Positions 26,988-36,320 are shown, counted from the stretch's first letter. The stretch is 64,000 nt of DNA from Rhizobium tibeticum (GCF_900110205.1 NZ_FOCV01000031.1:1-64000); one strand, 5' to 3'. The notes: a model not told the origin generated them from the letters alone. A program made the numbers and translations.

Positions 26988-27613
26988 TGAGCGACTTCTC
27001 GCTGATCGAAACGCTGCGCTGGGAACCGGAAGCCGGCTTCGTTCGGCTGCGCCTGCATCTTGCCCGCCTTTCCCGCTGCGCCCGTCGCATCGGCTTTCCC
27101 GACCCCACGAATGCTGCGGCGAAATTGGAGGAAGCCGTTGCCGGTGCCACGACGCCTCTGCGCATGCGCCTGACGCTTGATCGGTTGGGGCGCATCGACG
27201 TGACCTCGGCTCCCTTCGTGCCGGCGCCGGCAGGCACCGAATGGAAGATTAGGATCGCCGACACCCGTGTCGATTCCAGTGACAGATTGCTGCGGCTGAA
27301 GACCACGCGCCGTGGTGTCTACGAGGCCGCGCGCGCCGAATGCACGACGGTCGAAGCCGACGAGATGTTGCTTCTCAACGAACGTGGCGAAGTCTGCGAA
27401 GGCACGATCACCTCGGTCTTCCTCGACGACGGATCCGGCACGCTACGCACGCCTCCAATTTCTTGCGGCCTGCTGGCCGGCGTGCTGCGCACAGAACTGA
27501 TCTGCCAGCGCAAGGCACGCGTTGGACGCCTCTCTGTGAAAGATCTGACATCAGGAAAACTCTATGTGGGCAATTCGCTGCGTGGACTGATCCCGGCCCG
27601 GCTCGTCGGCTAG
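26987..27613 (+). CDS. Class IV aminotransferase, aminodeoxychorismate lyase-like
   Basis: 208 residues. PLP-dependent class IV fold, shorter than typical PabC (about 270). The PLP lysine is in LKTTRRGVYEAA, and the signature EMLLLNERGEVCEGTITSVF is present, ending with LYVGNSLRGL. Next to pabB it most likely releases pyruvate from aminodeoxychorismate to give p-aminobenzoate. The ATG at 26987 overlaps the pabB stop (TGATG). Its stop overlaps the stop of the convergent diguanylate cyclase gene. Confidence 0.88.
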   Translation: MSDFSLIETLRWEPEAGFVRLRLHLARLSRCARRIGFPDPTNAAAKLEEAVAGATTPLRMRLTLDRLGRIDVTSAPFVPAPAGTEWKIRIADTRVDSSDRLLRLKTTRRGVYEAARAECTTVEADEMLLLNERGEVCEGTITSVFLDDGSGTLRTPPISCGLLAGVLRTELICQRKARVGRLSVKDLTSGKLYVGNSLRGLIPARLVG

Positions 27614-28518
27614 GCCACGATCTTCAGCCGATCGCGGCCGCTCTGCTTGGCGTTATACAAGGCCTCGTCGGCGCGGGCATAGACTTCGCGCGCCGTCTCG
27701 CCGGGCCGCAACTCCGCCAGTCCCGCCGAGCATGTGTAACAGAAGGAAGGTACCGTCGGTATGGGGCGGGCGCCGCGCACCATCCTGACTATGCGGTCGA
27801 TGATCAGCTCAGCCTGCGCCAGCGTTGTATCTGGCAGGATCAGCATGAATTCCTCGCCACCGATCCGCCCGAAGCTGTCACGTCGGCGGATGACCGGCTG
27901 CACGCGGCGCGAGAAATCGATCAGCACATCATCACCGAACTGGTGACCATAGATGTCATTGATGCGCTTGAAGAAGTCGAGATCGATGATGCAGATGCAG
28001 CCGATGACGCCTGCATTGGCAAAGTCTTGACGTGCTATCAGGCTTTCCAACGCCGCCATCATGAAGCGACGGTTGGAAATGCTCGTCAGTTCATCCGTCT
28101 GCGAGGCCCGCAGCGCAAAATCGCGGTCCTGCCGCACCTCGCGCCCGCTTTGCTTCAGATGCGTAATGTCGCTGGCGATGCAGAGCATCCAGCCGTCCTT
28201 CTGCACCGTCTCGGTCATCCAGAACCAGCGGCCGTCGACGACGTCGGTTTCGAACGCCCGGAACGGCAGCTTGCCGCGGCGCGATTGTGCGGAAACGAGC
28301 CATGTCTCGAAATCGGCTGTGCGAATGATCGTGCCCCTGCCCGCTCGCGTGTTGCGGCGCATGAGTTCCGACCACAACGGCGTCTCATCAGCTTCTAAGG
28401 CGTAAGTCGAACGAAAGGCCGCATTTGCATAGCGCAACCGGTCGTCCTGATCGTACATGGCGATCAGGACGGCGCTGTCTTCCTGCAATTCGGCAAGCCG
28501 CTCAGATATCTCGTTCAT
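27610..28518 (-). CDS. PAS-GGDEF diguanylate cyclase
   Basis: 302 residues. N-terminal PAS-like sensor (IAMYDQDDRLRYANAAF, residues about 18-34, ending LCIASDITHLK), then a GGDEF domain with the active motif GGEEF in FGRIGGEEFMLIL. An RRRD inhibitory I-site lies five residues before it. It is predicted to make cyclic di-GMP with product feedback. No membrane spans, so cytoplasmic. Last codons overlap the end of the convergent pabC-like gene by three to four bases. Confidence 0.93.
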   Translation of the reverse strand: MNEISERLAELQEDSAVLIAMYDQDDRLRYANAAFRSTYALEADETPLWSELMRRNTRAGRGTIIRTADFETWLVSAQSRRGKLPFRAFETDVVDGRWFWMTETVQKDGWMLCIASDITHLKQSGREVRQDRDFALRASQTDELTSISNRRFMMAALESLIARQDFANAGVIGCICIIDLDFFKRINDIYGHQFGDDVLIDFSRRVQPVIRRRDSFGRIGGEEFMLILPDTTLAQAELIIDRIVRMVRGARPIPTVPSFCYTCSAGLAELRPGETAREVYARADEALYNAKQSGRDRLKIVA

Positions 28519-28650
28519 CCGATTGTTCCGGGCGTGCTGAAATCAACGGTTCGCACTTTGGAGCAGAATTCTAAAAAGAATATGGATGGCTGCACGCCAA
28601 TTGAATATTCACATGCGTCAGAACGCAACACCCTGAAAGGAAATTCTGCG

Positions 28651-28935
28651 ATGCTCATCCTCGCCCTGACCTATGTGAAGCCGAACGAGGAAGCCGACAA
28701 ATACATGGAGCCCCATATGGCCTGGGTGAAGCACGGTTACGCAAAGGGGTGGTTTCTTGGCTCTGGCCGCAAGGTGCCGCGCACCGGCGGTGTTATCCTT
28801 TCGGTCGGTCAGCGCGCCGAAATCGAGGCCTATGTTGCACAAGACCCCTTCACCATCCATGGCGTAGCCGAATACGATATCACCGAGGTCGCCATCACCA
28901 CGACGGCAGCGGGATTGGATATTTTGAAAGGCTGA
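28651..28935 (+). CDS. YCII-related protein
   Basis: 94 residues, a small dimeric ferredoxin-like alpha/beta fold of the YciI family. The conserved His/Asp pair of the family is in EPHMAWVKHGYAKG and DPFTIHGVAEYDI. Enzymatic role unknown; relatives include chloro-muconolactone dehalogenase-like proteins. The ATG at 28651 follows AAAGGAAA. First of three small genes on the plus strand. Confidence 0.85.
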   Translation: MLILALTYVKPNEEADKYMEPHMAWVKHGYAKGWFLGSGRKVPRTGGVILSVGQRAEIEAYVAQDPFTIHGVAEYDITEVAITTTAAGLDILKG

Positions 28936-28956
28936 ACGCACCAACGTGGCAGTGGC

Positions 28957-29325
28957 ATGAGCGACCTCAGCGAGCATCTTCAATCTCTGGAACAACGGCT
29001 GTTCGAGCCGGAGGTGCGCAATTCGCGTCCTGCGCTCGAATCTCTTCTCTCGCCCGACTTTCGGGAGATCGGCGCTTCCGGCGGCCTTTATCTTTATGAG
29101 GACATCATCGTCGCCCTGCTCGGCGAGCCGCCGGATGGACCAACGCGCACGTTGACCGATTTCGAGATGCGATTGCTCTCTCCCGACCTGGCGCTCGTTA
29201 CCTACAGGGCTGCGCGGTCCACCACGAGCGGCCCACCCATCAGATCGCTGCGCAGCTCCATCTGGCACCATGATGCCTGCGGTCAGTGGCGGATGGTCTT
29301 CCATCAGGGGACGTTGACGGCATAG
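28957..29325 (+). CDS. DUF4440/SnoaL-like small protein
   Basis: 122 residues, a cone-shaped alpha+beta (NTF2-like) fold of the DUF4440 type: LQSLEQRLFEPEVRNSRPAL then LLSPDFREIGASGG, and a C-terminal strand RSSIWHHDACGQWRMVFHQG. Function unknown. It starts 21 bases after the YCII gene and ends nine bases before the next gene, so one transcript is likely. Confidence 0.8.
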   Translation: MSDLSEHLQSLEQRLFEPEVRNSRPALESLLSPDFREIGASGGLYLYEDIIVALLGEPPDGPTRTLTDFEMRLLSPDLALVTYRAARSTTSGPPIRSLRSSIWHHDACGQWRMVFHQGTLTA

Positions 29326-29334
29326 AGTGCGGTC

Positions 29335-30210
29335 ATGACGCTTCCGACCTACACGCCCTATGACGGCTCCGCCCGCCCGTTCACCATCGGCTTGATGCCA
29401 CTCGATCTTGCCCGCTGGATCGAACCGGATGGCGATTGGGGCCGCTATACCGGTGAAAAGCGACGACTGATCGAGAGCCATCGCGACGAGATCTTCGTTG
29501 CCAAGGAGGAGACCGCGGAGGCGCAACAGGAGGTTTTCGATCTCCTGCAGGTTCACCTTTCAGAATGCCATCCGGAGCTCGCCCACAACATTGCCGATGC
29601 CGCCGACCGGGACGCGCCTGCCTTGCTGCGCGCCGGACTGCTGGTGCAGGACGATCTCGTCATCATGCGTCGCGAGGAGGACGGCTGGCATCTCGTCGCC
29701 GGCTTCGTTGCCTTCCCGTCTTCCTGGTCGCTTAAGGAAAAGTTTTGCCGCCCGATGCAGGCAATCCACGCCGATGTGCCGGGTTTCGGCGAAGGGACGC
29801 GCAATGCCGCGCTCATCACCCGCATCTTCGACAATCTGCAGGTCTCGCAGCCGGTCGAGCGGCTGAACTGGTCCGTCAACGTCACCGACGATCTCTTCCT
29901 GCCGCTTTCCAAGCACCGTCGCCCGCCGTCTGCCGAACCGTTCACGCTTGCCGAGCGCTTCGCGCGCGTCGAGCGTCAGACACTGCGCAGGCTGCCGGCG
30001 TCGGGCGATATCCTCTTCACCATCCGCATCTATGTCGATCCCATCGCGGCCATTGCCCATCATCCGAATGCCGGCAAACTCGCCGCAAGTTTCGCCGCAC
30101 AACTGGATGGCCTCGATGAGCAGCAGGCGGCCTACAAGGGCCTGACCTTGCAGAAGGCAGAGCTTAGCGCCAAGCTTCGGGCGCTCGCAGACGCCCTCTT
30201 TCCTGCCTGA
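29335..30210 (+). CDS. DUF3445 / heme-dependent oxidative N-demethylase-like protein
   Basis: 291 residues of DUF3445, whose characterised member is the alpha subunit of a heme-dependent oxidative N-demethylase. Conserved stretches include FTIGLMPLDLARWIEPDGDW, VFDLLQVHL, LVQDDLVIMRR and FVAFPSSWSLKEKFCRPM. There is no sign here of the partner reductase or folate-binding subunits. Substrate unknown. Gap of nine bases after the DUF4440 gene. Confidence 0.85.
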   Translation: MTLPTYTPYDGSARPFTIGLMPLDLARWIEPDGDWGRYTGEKRRLIESHRDEIFVAKEETAEAQQEVFDLLQVHLSECHPELAHNIADAADRDAPALLRAGLLVQDDLVIMRREEDGWHLVAGFVAFPSSWSLKEKFCRPMQAIHADVPGFGEGTRNAALITRIFDNLQVSQPVERLNWSVNVTDDLFLPLSKHRRPPSAEPFTLAERFARVERQTLRRLPASGDILFTIRIYVDPIAAIAHHPNAGKLAASFAAQLDGLDEQQAAYKGLTLQKAELSAKLRALADALFPA

Positions 30211-30345
30211 TATTTGTGTTCCCGGCCCGAACGCTCTTTATTGTGACGCGGTTTTATGGTTAGAGCCGGTCACTTCGCATAATCTGCGCCATTTCAGATA
30301 ATTCTTAGGGCTCATCGCCTTCGCCGCCTTCCACAGGAGAAAAGA

Positions 30346-31797
30346 ATGACGGAAAAGACCCACCCGGTATATGCCGAAATTACCGGTCCGATCGTGATGA
30401 TCGGCTTTGGCTCCATCGGCCGCGGCACGCTGCCACTGATCGAGCGCCACTTCAAGTTCGACAAGAGCCGGATGGTCGTCATCGACCCGCGCGACGATGC
30501 AGATCACACCGAAATCATGGCAAAGCACGGCGTCAGGCACATCAAGTCGCATGTCACCAAGGACAACTACAAGGAGCTGCTGAAGCCGCTTCTGACCGAA
30601 GGCGGCGGGCAAGGCTTCTGCGTCAATCTTTCCGTCGATACCGGGTCGGTCGACCTGATGAAGCTCTGCCGCAAGCTCGGCGCTCTCTACATCGACACCG
30701 TCGTCGAACCCTGGCTCGGCTTCTATTTCGACAAGAGCATGAAAAATGCCGACCGCACCAACTACGCGCTGCGCGAAACCCTGCGCAAGGAAAAGGCGAA
30801 GAACCCGGGCGGCGCGACCGCCGTTTCGACCTGCGGCGCCAACCCGGGCATGGTCTCGTGGTTCGTCAAGAAGGCACTCGTCAATCTTGCCAACGATATC
30901 GGGCTGAAGTTCGAGGAGCCAGATCAGCACGACCGCGAAGGCTGGGCAAAGCTGATGAAGAAGGTCGGCGTCAAGGGCGTCCACATCGCCGAACGTGACA
31001 CGCAGCGCACCAAGCACCCGAAGCCGCTCAACGTCTTCTGGAACACCTGGTCGGTCGAAGGCTTCATCTCCGAAGGCCTGCAGCCGGCCGAACTCGGCTG
31101 GGGCACTCACGAAAACTGGATGCCGAAGAACGGCAAGAAGCATAAGAAGGGTTGCAAGGCGGCAATCTACCTCGAGCAGCCGGGCGCCAATACCCGCGTG
31201 CGCACCTGGTGCCCGACGCCCGGCCCGCAGTACGGCTTCCTCGTCACCCACAACGAGTCGATCTCGATCGCGGATTACTTCACGGTTCGCGACAAGGATG
31301 GCGAAGCAACATACCGCCCGACCTGCCACTACGCCTATCATCCGGCCAACGACGCCGTGCTGTCGCTGCACGAAATGTTCGGCAATGGCGGCACGTCGCA
31401 GCCCGTTCACCACGTTCTCGATGAGGACGAACTGGAGGACGGCATCGACGAACTCGGCGTCCTGCTCTATGGCCACGAAAAGAACGCCTACTGGTACGGC
31501 TCGCGCCTGTCTCTGGAAGAAACCCGCCGTATCGCTCCTTACCAGAACGCCACCGGCCTGCAGGTGACCTCCGCTGTTCTCGCCGGCATGGTCTGGGCGC
31601 TCGAAAACCCGGACGCCGGCATCGTTGAAGCCGACGAGATCGACTACAAGCGCTGCCTCGAGGTGCAGACGCAGTACCTCGGACCCGTCGAAGGCCACTA
31701 CACCGACTGGACGCCGCTGGACGGTCGCCCGGGACTCTTCCCGGAAGAGATCGACACCAAGGATCCGTGGCAGTTCAAGAACATCCTCGTTCGTTGA
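30346..31797 (+). CDS. hss: Homospermidine synthase
   Basis: 483 residues. NAD-dependent enzyme making sym-homospermidine from putrescine, the characteristic polyamine of rhizobia. The N-terminal nucleotide fold begins MIGFGSIGRGTLPLIERH, then family signatures VVEPWLGFYFD, VSTCGANPGMVSWFVKKAL and EHWMP-like segment ENWMPKN. Length is typical (about 480). AGGAG lies six bases before the ATG. A terminator follows. Confidence 0.95.
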   Translation: MTEKTHPVYAEITGPIVMIGFGSIGRGTLPLIERHFKFDKSRMVVIDPRDDADHTEIMAKHGVRHIKSHVTKDNYKELLKPLLTEGGGQGFCVNLSVDTGSVDLMKLCRKLGALYIDTVVEPWLGFYFDKSMKNADRTNYALRETLRKEKAKNPGGATAVSTCGANPGMVSWFVKKALVNLANDIGLKFEEPDQHDREGWAKLMKKVGVKGVHIAERDTQRTKHPKPLNVFWNTWSVEGFISEGLQPAELGWGTHENWMPKNGKKHKKGCKAAIYLEQPGANTRVRTWCPTPGPQYGFLVTHNESISIADYFTVRDKDGEATYRPTCHYAYHPANDAVLSLHEMFGNGGTSQPVHHVLDEDELEDGIDELGVLLYGHEKNAYWYGSRLSLEETRRIAPYQNATGLQVTSAVLAGMVWALENPDAGIVEADEIDYKRCLEVQTQYLGPVEGHYTDWTPLDGRPGLFPEEIDTKDPWQFKNILVR

Positions 31798-31822
31798 TCT
31801 TAGCCCGCACCACATTCGAAGT

Positions 31823-31847
31823 TGCCCGCCGCAAGGCGGGCATTTTT
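31823..31847 (+). terminator. Intrinsic terminator after hss
   Basis: TGCCCGCC, loop GCAA, GGCGGGCA, then TTTTT; perfect 8-bp stem about 25 bases after the stop. Confidence 0.92.
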
Positions 31848-31967
31848 GTAACGCTTGCTGTATAAATGCCGCCGCCTCTAGCTGGAGACTTGCCTTCCCG
31901 CAAAGCCCGCGCCATGTCTTTCCACAACCACACGGATAGTTTTCGTTCCGATCGCCGGGAGAAGCTC

Positions 31968-32336
31968 ATGAAAATCAGAACCCTCGTTGCCCTCGTCGGC
32001 GCTGCCGCAGCCTTGGCTGCTTGCACCATGTCGTCGCCACGCCCGACGCCGGTCGCCGCAAATCCGGCTCCAACGGGCGTTGAAGGCTCATGGGCGGATC
32101 CGAACGGCATCATCTCGACCTTCCAGTCGGGAACGTTCACCACCCGCACGACCGACAGCAACCAGCTTCTCGCTTCTGGCACCTATGTGAACACCTCGCC
32201 GTCGCTCGTCGAGATCAACATGACGTCGCTGGTGCGCAAGACGCAGTCCAAGGTCAACTGCGCGCTGGTGGCCCAGAGCCAGTTGAACTGCACCTCGGAT
32301 GCCGGGGCGCAGTTCACCTTGACGCGCCGCATGTAA
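31968..32336 (+). CDS. omp10: Omp10-like outer-membrane lipoprotein
   Basis: 122 residues. Lipoprotein signal MKIRTLVALVGAAAALAAC with a lipobox (LAAC), then a mature domain VEGSWADPNGIISTF, TTRTTDSNQLLASGTY, VEINMTSLVRKTQSKVNCAL and SDAGAQFTLTRR. This matches the Brucella Omp10 lipoprotein and the AprI/Inh-like fold. The frame extends to 31866, but the ATG at 31968 has GGGAG and starts the signal peptide. Likely outer-membrane; function of the family in envelope integrity is only partly known. Confidence 0.87.
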   Translation: MKIRTLVALVGAAAALAACTMSSPRPTPVAANPAPTGVEGSWADPNGIISTFQSGTFTTRTTDSNQLLASGTYVNTSPSLVEINMTSLVRKTQSKVNCALVAQSQLNCTSDAGAQFTLTRRM

Positions 32337-32360
32337 AGGTCCACCGACACCCAACGACGA

Positions 32361-32386
32361 AAGCTCCCCTTTGTGGGAGCTTTTTT
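32361..32386 (+). terminator. Intrinsic terminator after the Omp10-like gene
   Basis: AAGCTCCC, loop CTTTGT, GGGAGCTT, then a run of Ts (32383-32386 and beyond). Confidence 0.92.
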
Positions 32387-32525
32387 GTTTGCCGCTCTTG
32401 GAAAGCGTCGAGGCTGTCACAGCTTTTTCTCTTGCCGCCGCTAGTGCTAGGTGAAAACATCGGTCACGCAGGGACGGCGCAGCCGCAGGGGTCAAAGGCT
32501 TCGCCCAAAAAATCAGGAGAGCAGG

Positions 32526-34421
32526 ATGACGAAATCATTTCAATTCGGTCTGCTGACCGCGTCGATGCTGGCGCTGTCGAGCGGCGCCGCTTTTGCCGAC
32601 TACGAACTCAATATTCTTCATATCAACGATTTCCATTCGCGCATCGAGTCAATCAACAAGTTCGATTCCACCTGCTCGGCCGAGGAAGAGGCCAAGAAGG
32701 AATGCTTCGGCGGGGCGGCGCGCTTGAAGACCGCGATCGACCAGCGCCGACAGGCTCTCGATGGCAAGAACGTGCTGCTGCTCAATGCCGGCGACAATTT
32801 CCAGGGCTCGCTTTTCTACACGACCTACAAGGGTGCTGCCGAAGCCGAAGTGCTGAACGACATGAAGTTCGACGTGATGACCGTCGGCAACCACGAGTTC
32901 GACGACAGCGAGGATGGCCTGGCAACGTTCCTCGACAAGGTGCAATTCCCTGTCATTTCAGCCAATGTGTTGGCCGGCGACGGCTCGAAGCTCGGCGACC
33001 GCATCAAGCCTTCGCTGGTGCTCGACGTCGGCGGCCAGAAGATCGGCATCGTTGGCGCCGTGACCAACGACACGGAGGAACTCTCCTCGCCCGGTCCCAA
33101 GGTGATGATCGCCGACGACGTGCAGACCATCACGGCAGCCGTCGAAGACCTGAAGAAGCAGGGCGTCAACAAGATTATCGCTTTGACCCATGTCGGCTAT
33201 CCCCGCGACCTCGCAGCCATCGCCAAGATTCCTGACGTGGATGTCGTCGTCGGCGGCCATTCGCACAGCCTGCTGTCCAATACCGACCCGAAGGCCGAGG
33301 GCCCCTACCCGACGATGGTCGACAATCCCGGTGGCTACAAGGTGCCGGTGGTCCAGGCCGCGTCCTACAGCAAGTATCTCGGCGATATCGTCGTCACCTT
33401 CGATGACAACGGCGTCGTCAAGGGAGCCAAGGGCGACCCGATCCTGATCGATTCTTCCTTCACGCCCGATCCGACGCTGACCGCCCGGATCGCCGAACTT
33501 GCCAAGCCGATCGAGGAGCTGCGCAAGAAGGTCATCGGCTCCAGCCAGGACCCGATCCAAGGCGACCGCACCGTGTGCCGCGTCGAGGAATGCTCGATGG
33601 GCAACCTCGTGGCCGACGCCATGCTCGACCGCGGCAAAAGCCAGGGCATGACCATCGCCATCCAGAACGGCGGTGGGCTGCGTGCCTCGATTGATGCCGG
33701 CGACGTCACTCAGGGCGAAGTCATCACCGTACTGCCGTTCCAGAACACGCTTGCGACCTTCCAGCTGACGGGCGCCGATATCCGCAAGGCGCTGGAAAAC
33801 GGCCTCGGCAAGATCGAGGAGGGCGCCGGCCGCTTCCCACAGGTGTCGGGCCTGAAATACACGTTCGACAAAGCCAAGCCCGCTGGCAGCCGTGTCGTAT
33901 CGGTCGAGGTCAAGGAGGGCGATGCCTTCGTGCCGCTCGACGACGCGAAGAGCTATGGCGTGGTCACCAACAACTTCATGCGCGCGGGTGGCGACGGCTA
34001 TTCGATCTTCGAGACGGCCGGTAAGAACGCCTACGACTTCGGACCGGACCTTGCCGACGTGACCGCCGAATACCTGGCCGCGCATTCGCCCTACAAGCCC
34101 TATACGGACGGCCGCGTGACAGAAGTTGCGGCCTCCGGAACCGAAGCGCCGGCAACCACCGAGGCCGCGCCCGCTGCGCCTGCTTCCCCGGCGGCATCGG
34201 CACCCGCTGCGGCTCCGGCAGCACCCACGGCCGAAGCTCCCGCTGCGCTTGCCCCGAACACGCCGACCAACCACGTCATTGCGGCTGGCGATACGCTCTG
34301 GGATCTTGCCGAGCAGTTCTACGGCGACGGTGCGCTCTGGAAGAGGATTTCCGAGGCCAACGGCACGCCAGCGCCACGCCATCTGACGATCGGCAAGGAA
34401 CTGCAGATTCCGTCGAAGTAA
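32526..34421 (+). CDS. 5'-nucleotidase (UshA-like) with C-terminal LysM
   Basis: 631 residues. Signal peptide (FGLLTASMLALSSGAAFA), then the metallophosphatase domain: ILHINDFHSR, AGDNFQG, TVGNHEFDD, ALTHVGYPRDL, VVGGHSHSL. The 5'-nucleotidase C-terminal domain follows (NGGGLRASIDAGDVTQGEV, and the base-stacking NNFMRAGGDGYSIF). An Ala/Pro linker of about 55 residues ends in a LysM domain (VIAAGDTLWDLAEQFYG), expected to bind peptidoglycan. Periplasmic nucleotide salvage is likely. AGGAG precedes the ATG. Confidence 0.94.
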   Translation: MTKSFQFGLLTASMLALSSGAAFADYELNILHINDFHSRIESINKFDSTCSAEEEAKKECFGGAARLKTAIDQRRQALDGKNVLLLNAGDNFQGSLFYTTYKGAAEAEVLNDMKFDVMTVGNHEFDDSEDGLATFLDKVQFPVISANVLAGDGSKLGDRIKPSLVLDVGGQKIGIVGAVTNDTEELSSPGPKVMIADDVQTITAAVEDLKKQGVNKIIALTHVGYPRDLAAIAKIPDVDVVVGGHSHSLLSNTDPKAEGPYPTMVDNPGGYKVPVVQAASYSKYLGDIVVTFDDNGVVKGAKGDPILIDSSFTPDPTLTARIAELAKPIEELRKKVIGSSQDPIQGDRTVCRVEECSMGNLVADAMLDRGKSQGMTIAIQNGGGLRASIDAGDVTQGEVITVLPFQNTLATFQLTGADIRKALENGLGKIEEGAGRFPQVSGLKYTFDKAKPAGSRVVSVEVKEGDAFVPLDDAKSYGVVTNNFMRAGGDGYSIFETAGKNAYDFGPDLADVTAEYLAAHSPYKPYTDGRVTEVAASGTEAPATTEAAPAAPASPAASAPAAAPAAPTAEAPAALAPNTPTNHVIAAGDTLWDLAEQFYGDGALWKRISEANGTPAPRHLTIGKELQIPSK

Positions 34422-34440
34422 GACGATTTGTCTCGATCCT

Positions 34441-34475
34441 GAAAGCCGGTGCGGGGTTTCCCGGGCCGGCTTTTG
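34441..34475 (+). terminator. Intrinsic terminator after the 5'-nucleotidase gene
   Basis: AAAGCCGG with CCGGCTTTT arms around an inner CGGG/CCCG hairpin, ending in TTTTG. Confidence 0.85.
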
Positions 34476-34544
34476 TTCCTATAGGGTGAACATCGAAGCC
34501 CGGCCGCATACGAGCCGGCAGACCAGACGAGCACCGGGGTTGAA

Positions 34545-35579
34545 ATGACTGTTGATACTGCGCACCGCCCGGCGGACCATCCGCCCGTGAAATCAGGCAA
34601 GGTGGGTGTTTTGCTCGTCAATCTCGGCACGCCCGGTGGTACCGACTACGCCTCCATGCGCCGCTACCTGAAGGAGTTCCTGACCGACAAACGCGTCATC
34701 GAATGGTCGCCCTGGAAGTGGTATCCGATCCTGTTCGGCATCGTTCTCAACACGCGTCCGCAAAAGGTAGGCAAAGCCTATGAGACGATCTGGAACAAGG
34801 ACAGGAACGAAAGCTATCTGCGCACCTACACCCGCAACCAGTCCAATCTGATGGCCGAGCGCCTGAAGGATCTGCCCAACGTGAGGGTCGACTGGGCGAT
34901 GCGCTATGGCACGCCTTCTATCCCGTCCCGCATCCAGGCGCTGAAAGACGAAGGCTGCGACCGCATTGTTCTCTTCCCGCTCTACCCGCAATATGCCGCC
35001 GCAACGACAGCGACGGTCAACGACAAGGCCTTCCAGCAGCTGCTCAAGATGCGCTGGCAGCCGGCGCTTCGCACCGTCCCCGACTACCACGACGACGAGA
35101 CCTATATCGAGGCTCTGGCCAGTTCGGTCATGAACCATCTGGCGGCGCTGGATTGGCAACCGGACATGGTGCTTGCCTCCTTCCACGGCATCCCGCTCTC
35201 CTATTCAGAGCAGGGCGATCCCTATTATTGGCAATGCCAGAAGACGGGCCGGCTGTTGCGCGAACGGCTGGGGCTGCCGGAAGACAAGTTCATGGTGACC
35301 TTTCAGTCCCGCTTCGGGCCTGAAGAGTGGCTGCAGCCCTACACCGACAAGACGGTGGAGAAACTTGCACAGGACGGCGTCAAGAAGATCGCCGTGCTGA
35401 ACCCCGGCTTCGTCTCCGACTGTCTCGAGACGTTGGAAGAAATCGCCGAACAGGCCGCCCACTCCTTCCATGCGCGCGGCGGCAAGAAGTTCACCCACAT
35501 TCCTTGCCTCAACGACAGCGAGGACGGGATGCGGGTGCTGGAGAAAGTCGTCCGTCGCGAACTGCTCGGCTGGGTTTGA
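34545..35579 (+). CDS. hemH: Ferrochelatase
   Basis: 344 residues. Inserts iron into protoporphyrin IX in the last step of heme synthesis. Family motifs: GVLLVNLGTPGG, RVIEWSPWKWYPIL, MRYGTPSIPSRI, FPLYPQYAAATTATV, the catalytic-His segment LASFHGIPLSYSEQGDPY, TFQSRFGPEEWLQPYTD and NPGFVSDCLETLEEI. Length is normal. A single gene, convergent with queE with a three-base gap between stops. Confidence 0.97.
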   Translation: MTVDTAHRPADHPPVKSGKVGVLLVNLGTPGGTDYASMRRYLKEFLTDKRVIEWSPWKWYPILFGIVLNTRPQKVGKAYETIWNKDRNESYLRTYTRNQSNLMAERLKDLPNVRVDWAMRYGTPSIPSRIQALKDEGCDRIVLFPLYPQYAAATTATVNDKAFQQLLKMRWQPALRTVPDYHDDETYIEALASSVMNHLAALDWQPDMVLASFHGIPLSYSEQGDPYYWQCQKTGRLLRERLGLPEDKFMVTFQSRFGPEEWLQPYTDKTVEKLAQDGVKKIAVLNPGFVSDCLETLEEIAEQAAHSFHARGGKKFTHIPCLNDSEDGMRVLEKVVRRELLGWV

Positions 35580-35582
35580 TCG

Positions 35583-36320
35583 TCAGACTCCGCGCTTGTT
35601 GCCCCAGAGCAGAACGTGCAGCTGGGGCAGCACCCGTGCCTCGAACCACCGGTCCTCGGTGACCTTGTCGACGAGCCACAGCATCCTGTCCATGATGCCA
35701 TCGATGTCGACGCGCGCATCGTCGTCATCAGGTGGCGGTGGCGTGTGGTTCCCCGGCTGCAGATAGACGGGCAAATCGGGATAGCGGGTGGCCGCCTCGC
35801 GGGCATAGGCGTAGTCGCGATCGTCGAAAACGACGATCTTCAGGGCGATCTCAGGTCCATCGGCGGCCATCCCGAGACAATTCTCGAAGGCATCGAAGTC
35901 CGTTGCCATGCCGCTCGAGGGCGGCTTGGGGCTCAGCACCAAGACATCGAGATCGGCAAACCATTCCTTGGCGACGCTGCCCTGCGTCTCCAGCGCGAAG
36001 CTGTAGCCTCGCTCATGCCCGTGTGCGATCAGACCGCCAAGCGGCTGGATCGCCGGATTGCCGCCGGAGAGCGACACCATCAGCGGCTTGCCCCCGGAGA
36101 GCCGCGTCACCTCTGCCCATATGCCATCGACCGTCATGGGCACCCACTGTTCGCGATACGCGTTGTCGACCGCATGCAGGCTGTCGCACCACGAACAGCG
36201 ATAATCGCAGCCGCCGGTGCGAACGAAGACGGTCGGCAGGCCGATCAGAATGCCTTCCCCCTGGATCGTCGGCCCGAAGATCTCGCTGACGCGGATCTGC
36301 GTCTCGCGAGCCCCGCTCAT
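35583..36320 (-). CDS. queE: 7-carboxy-7-deazaguanine synthase
   Basis: 245 residues. Radical SAM enzyme in queuosine/7-deazaguanine synthesis, third step after GTP. The iron-sulfur motif is CDYRCSWCD (C-x3-C-x2-C), preceded by SEIFGPTIQGEGILIG; the substrate segment VSLSGGNPA follows. ATG overlaps the queD stop by four bases (ATGA). Last gene of the queC-queD-queE operon. Confidence 0.95.
   Translation of the reverse strand: MSGARETQIRVSEIFGPTIQGEGILIGLPTVFVRTGGCDYRCSWCDSLHAVDNAYREQWVPMTVDGIWAEVTRLSGGKPLMVSLSGGNPAIQPLGGLIAHGHERGYSFALETQGSVAKEWFADLDVLVLSPKPPSSGMATDFDAFENCLGMAADGPEIALKIVVFDDRDYAYAREAATRYPDLPVYLQPGNHTPPPPDDDDARVDIDGIMDRMLWLVDKVTEDRWFEARVLPQLHVLLWGNKRGV

Noticed and set aside
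30238..31815. 525-codon frame antisense to homospermidine synthase
   Set aside because: Mirrors the codon bias of hss; no motifs and no ribosome site.
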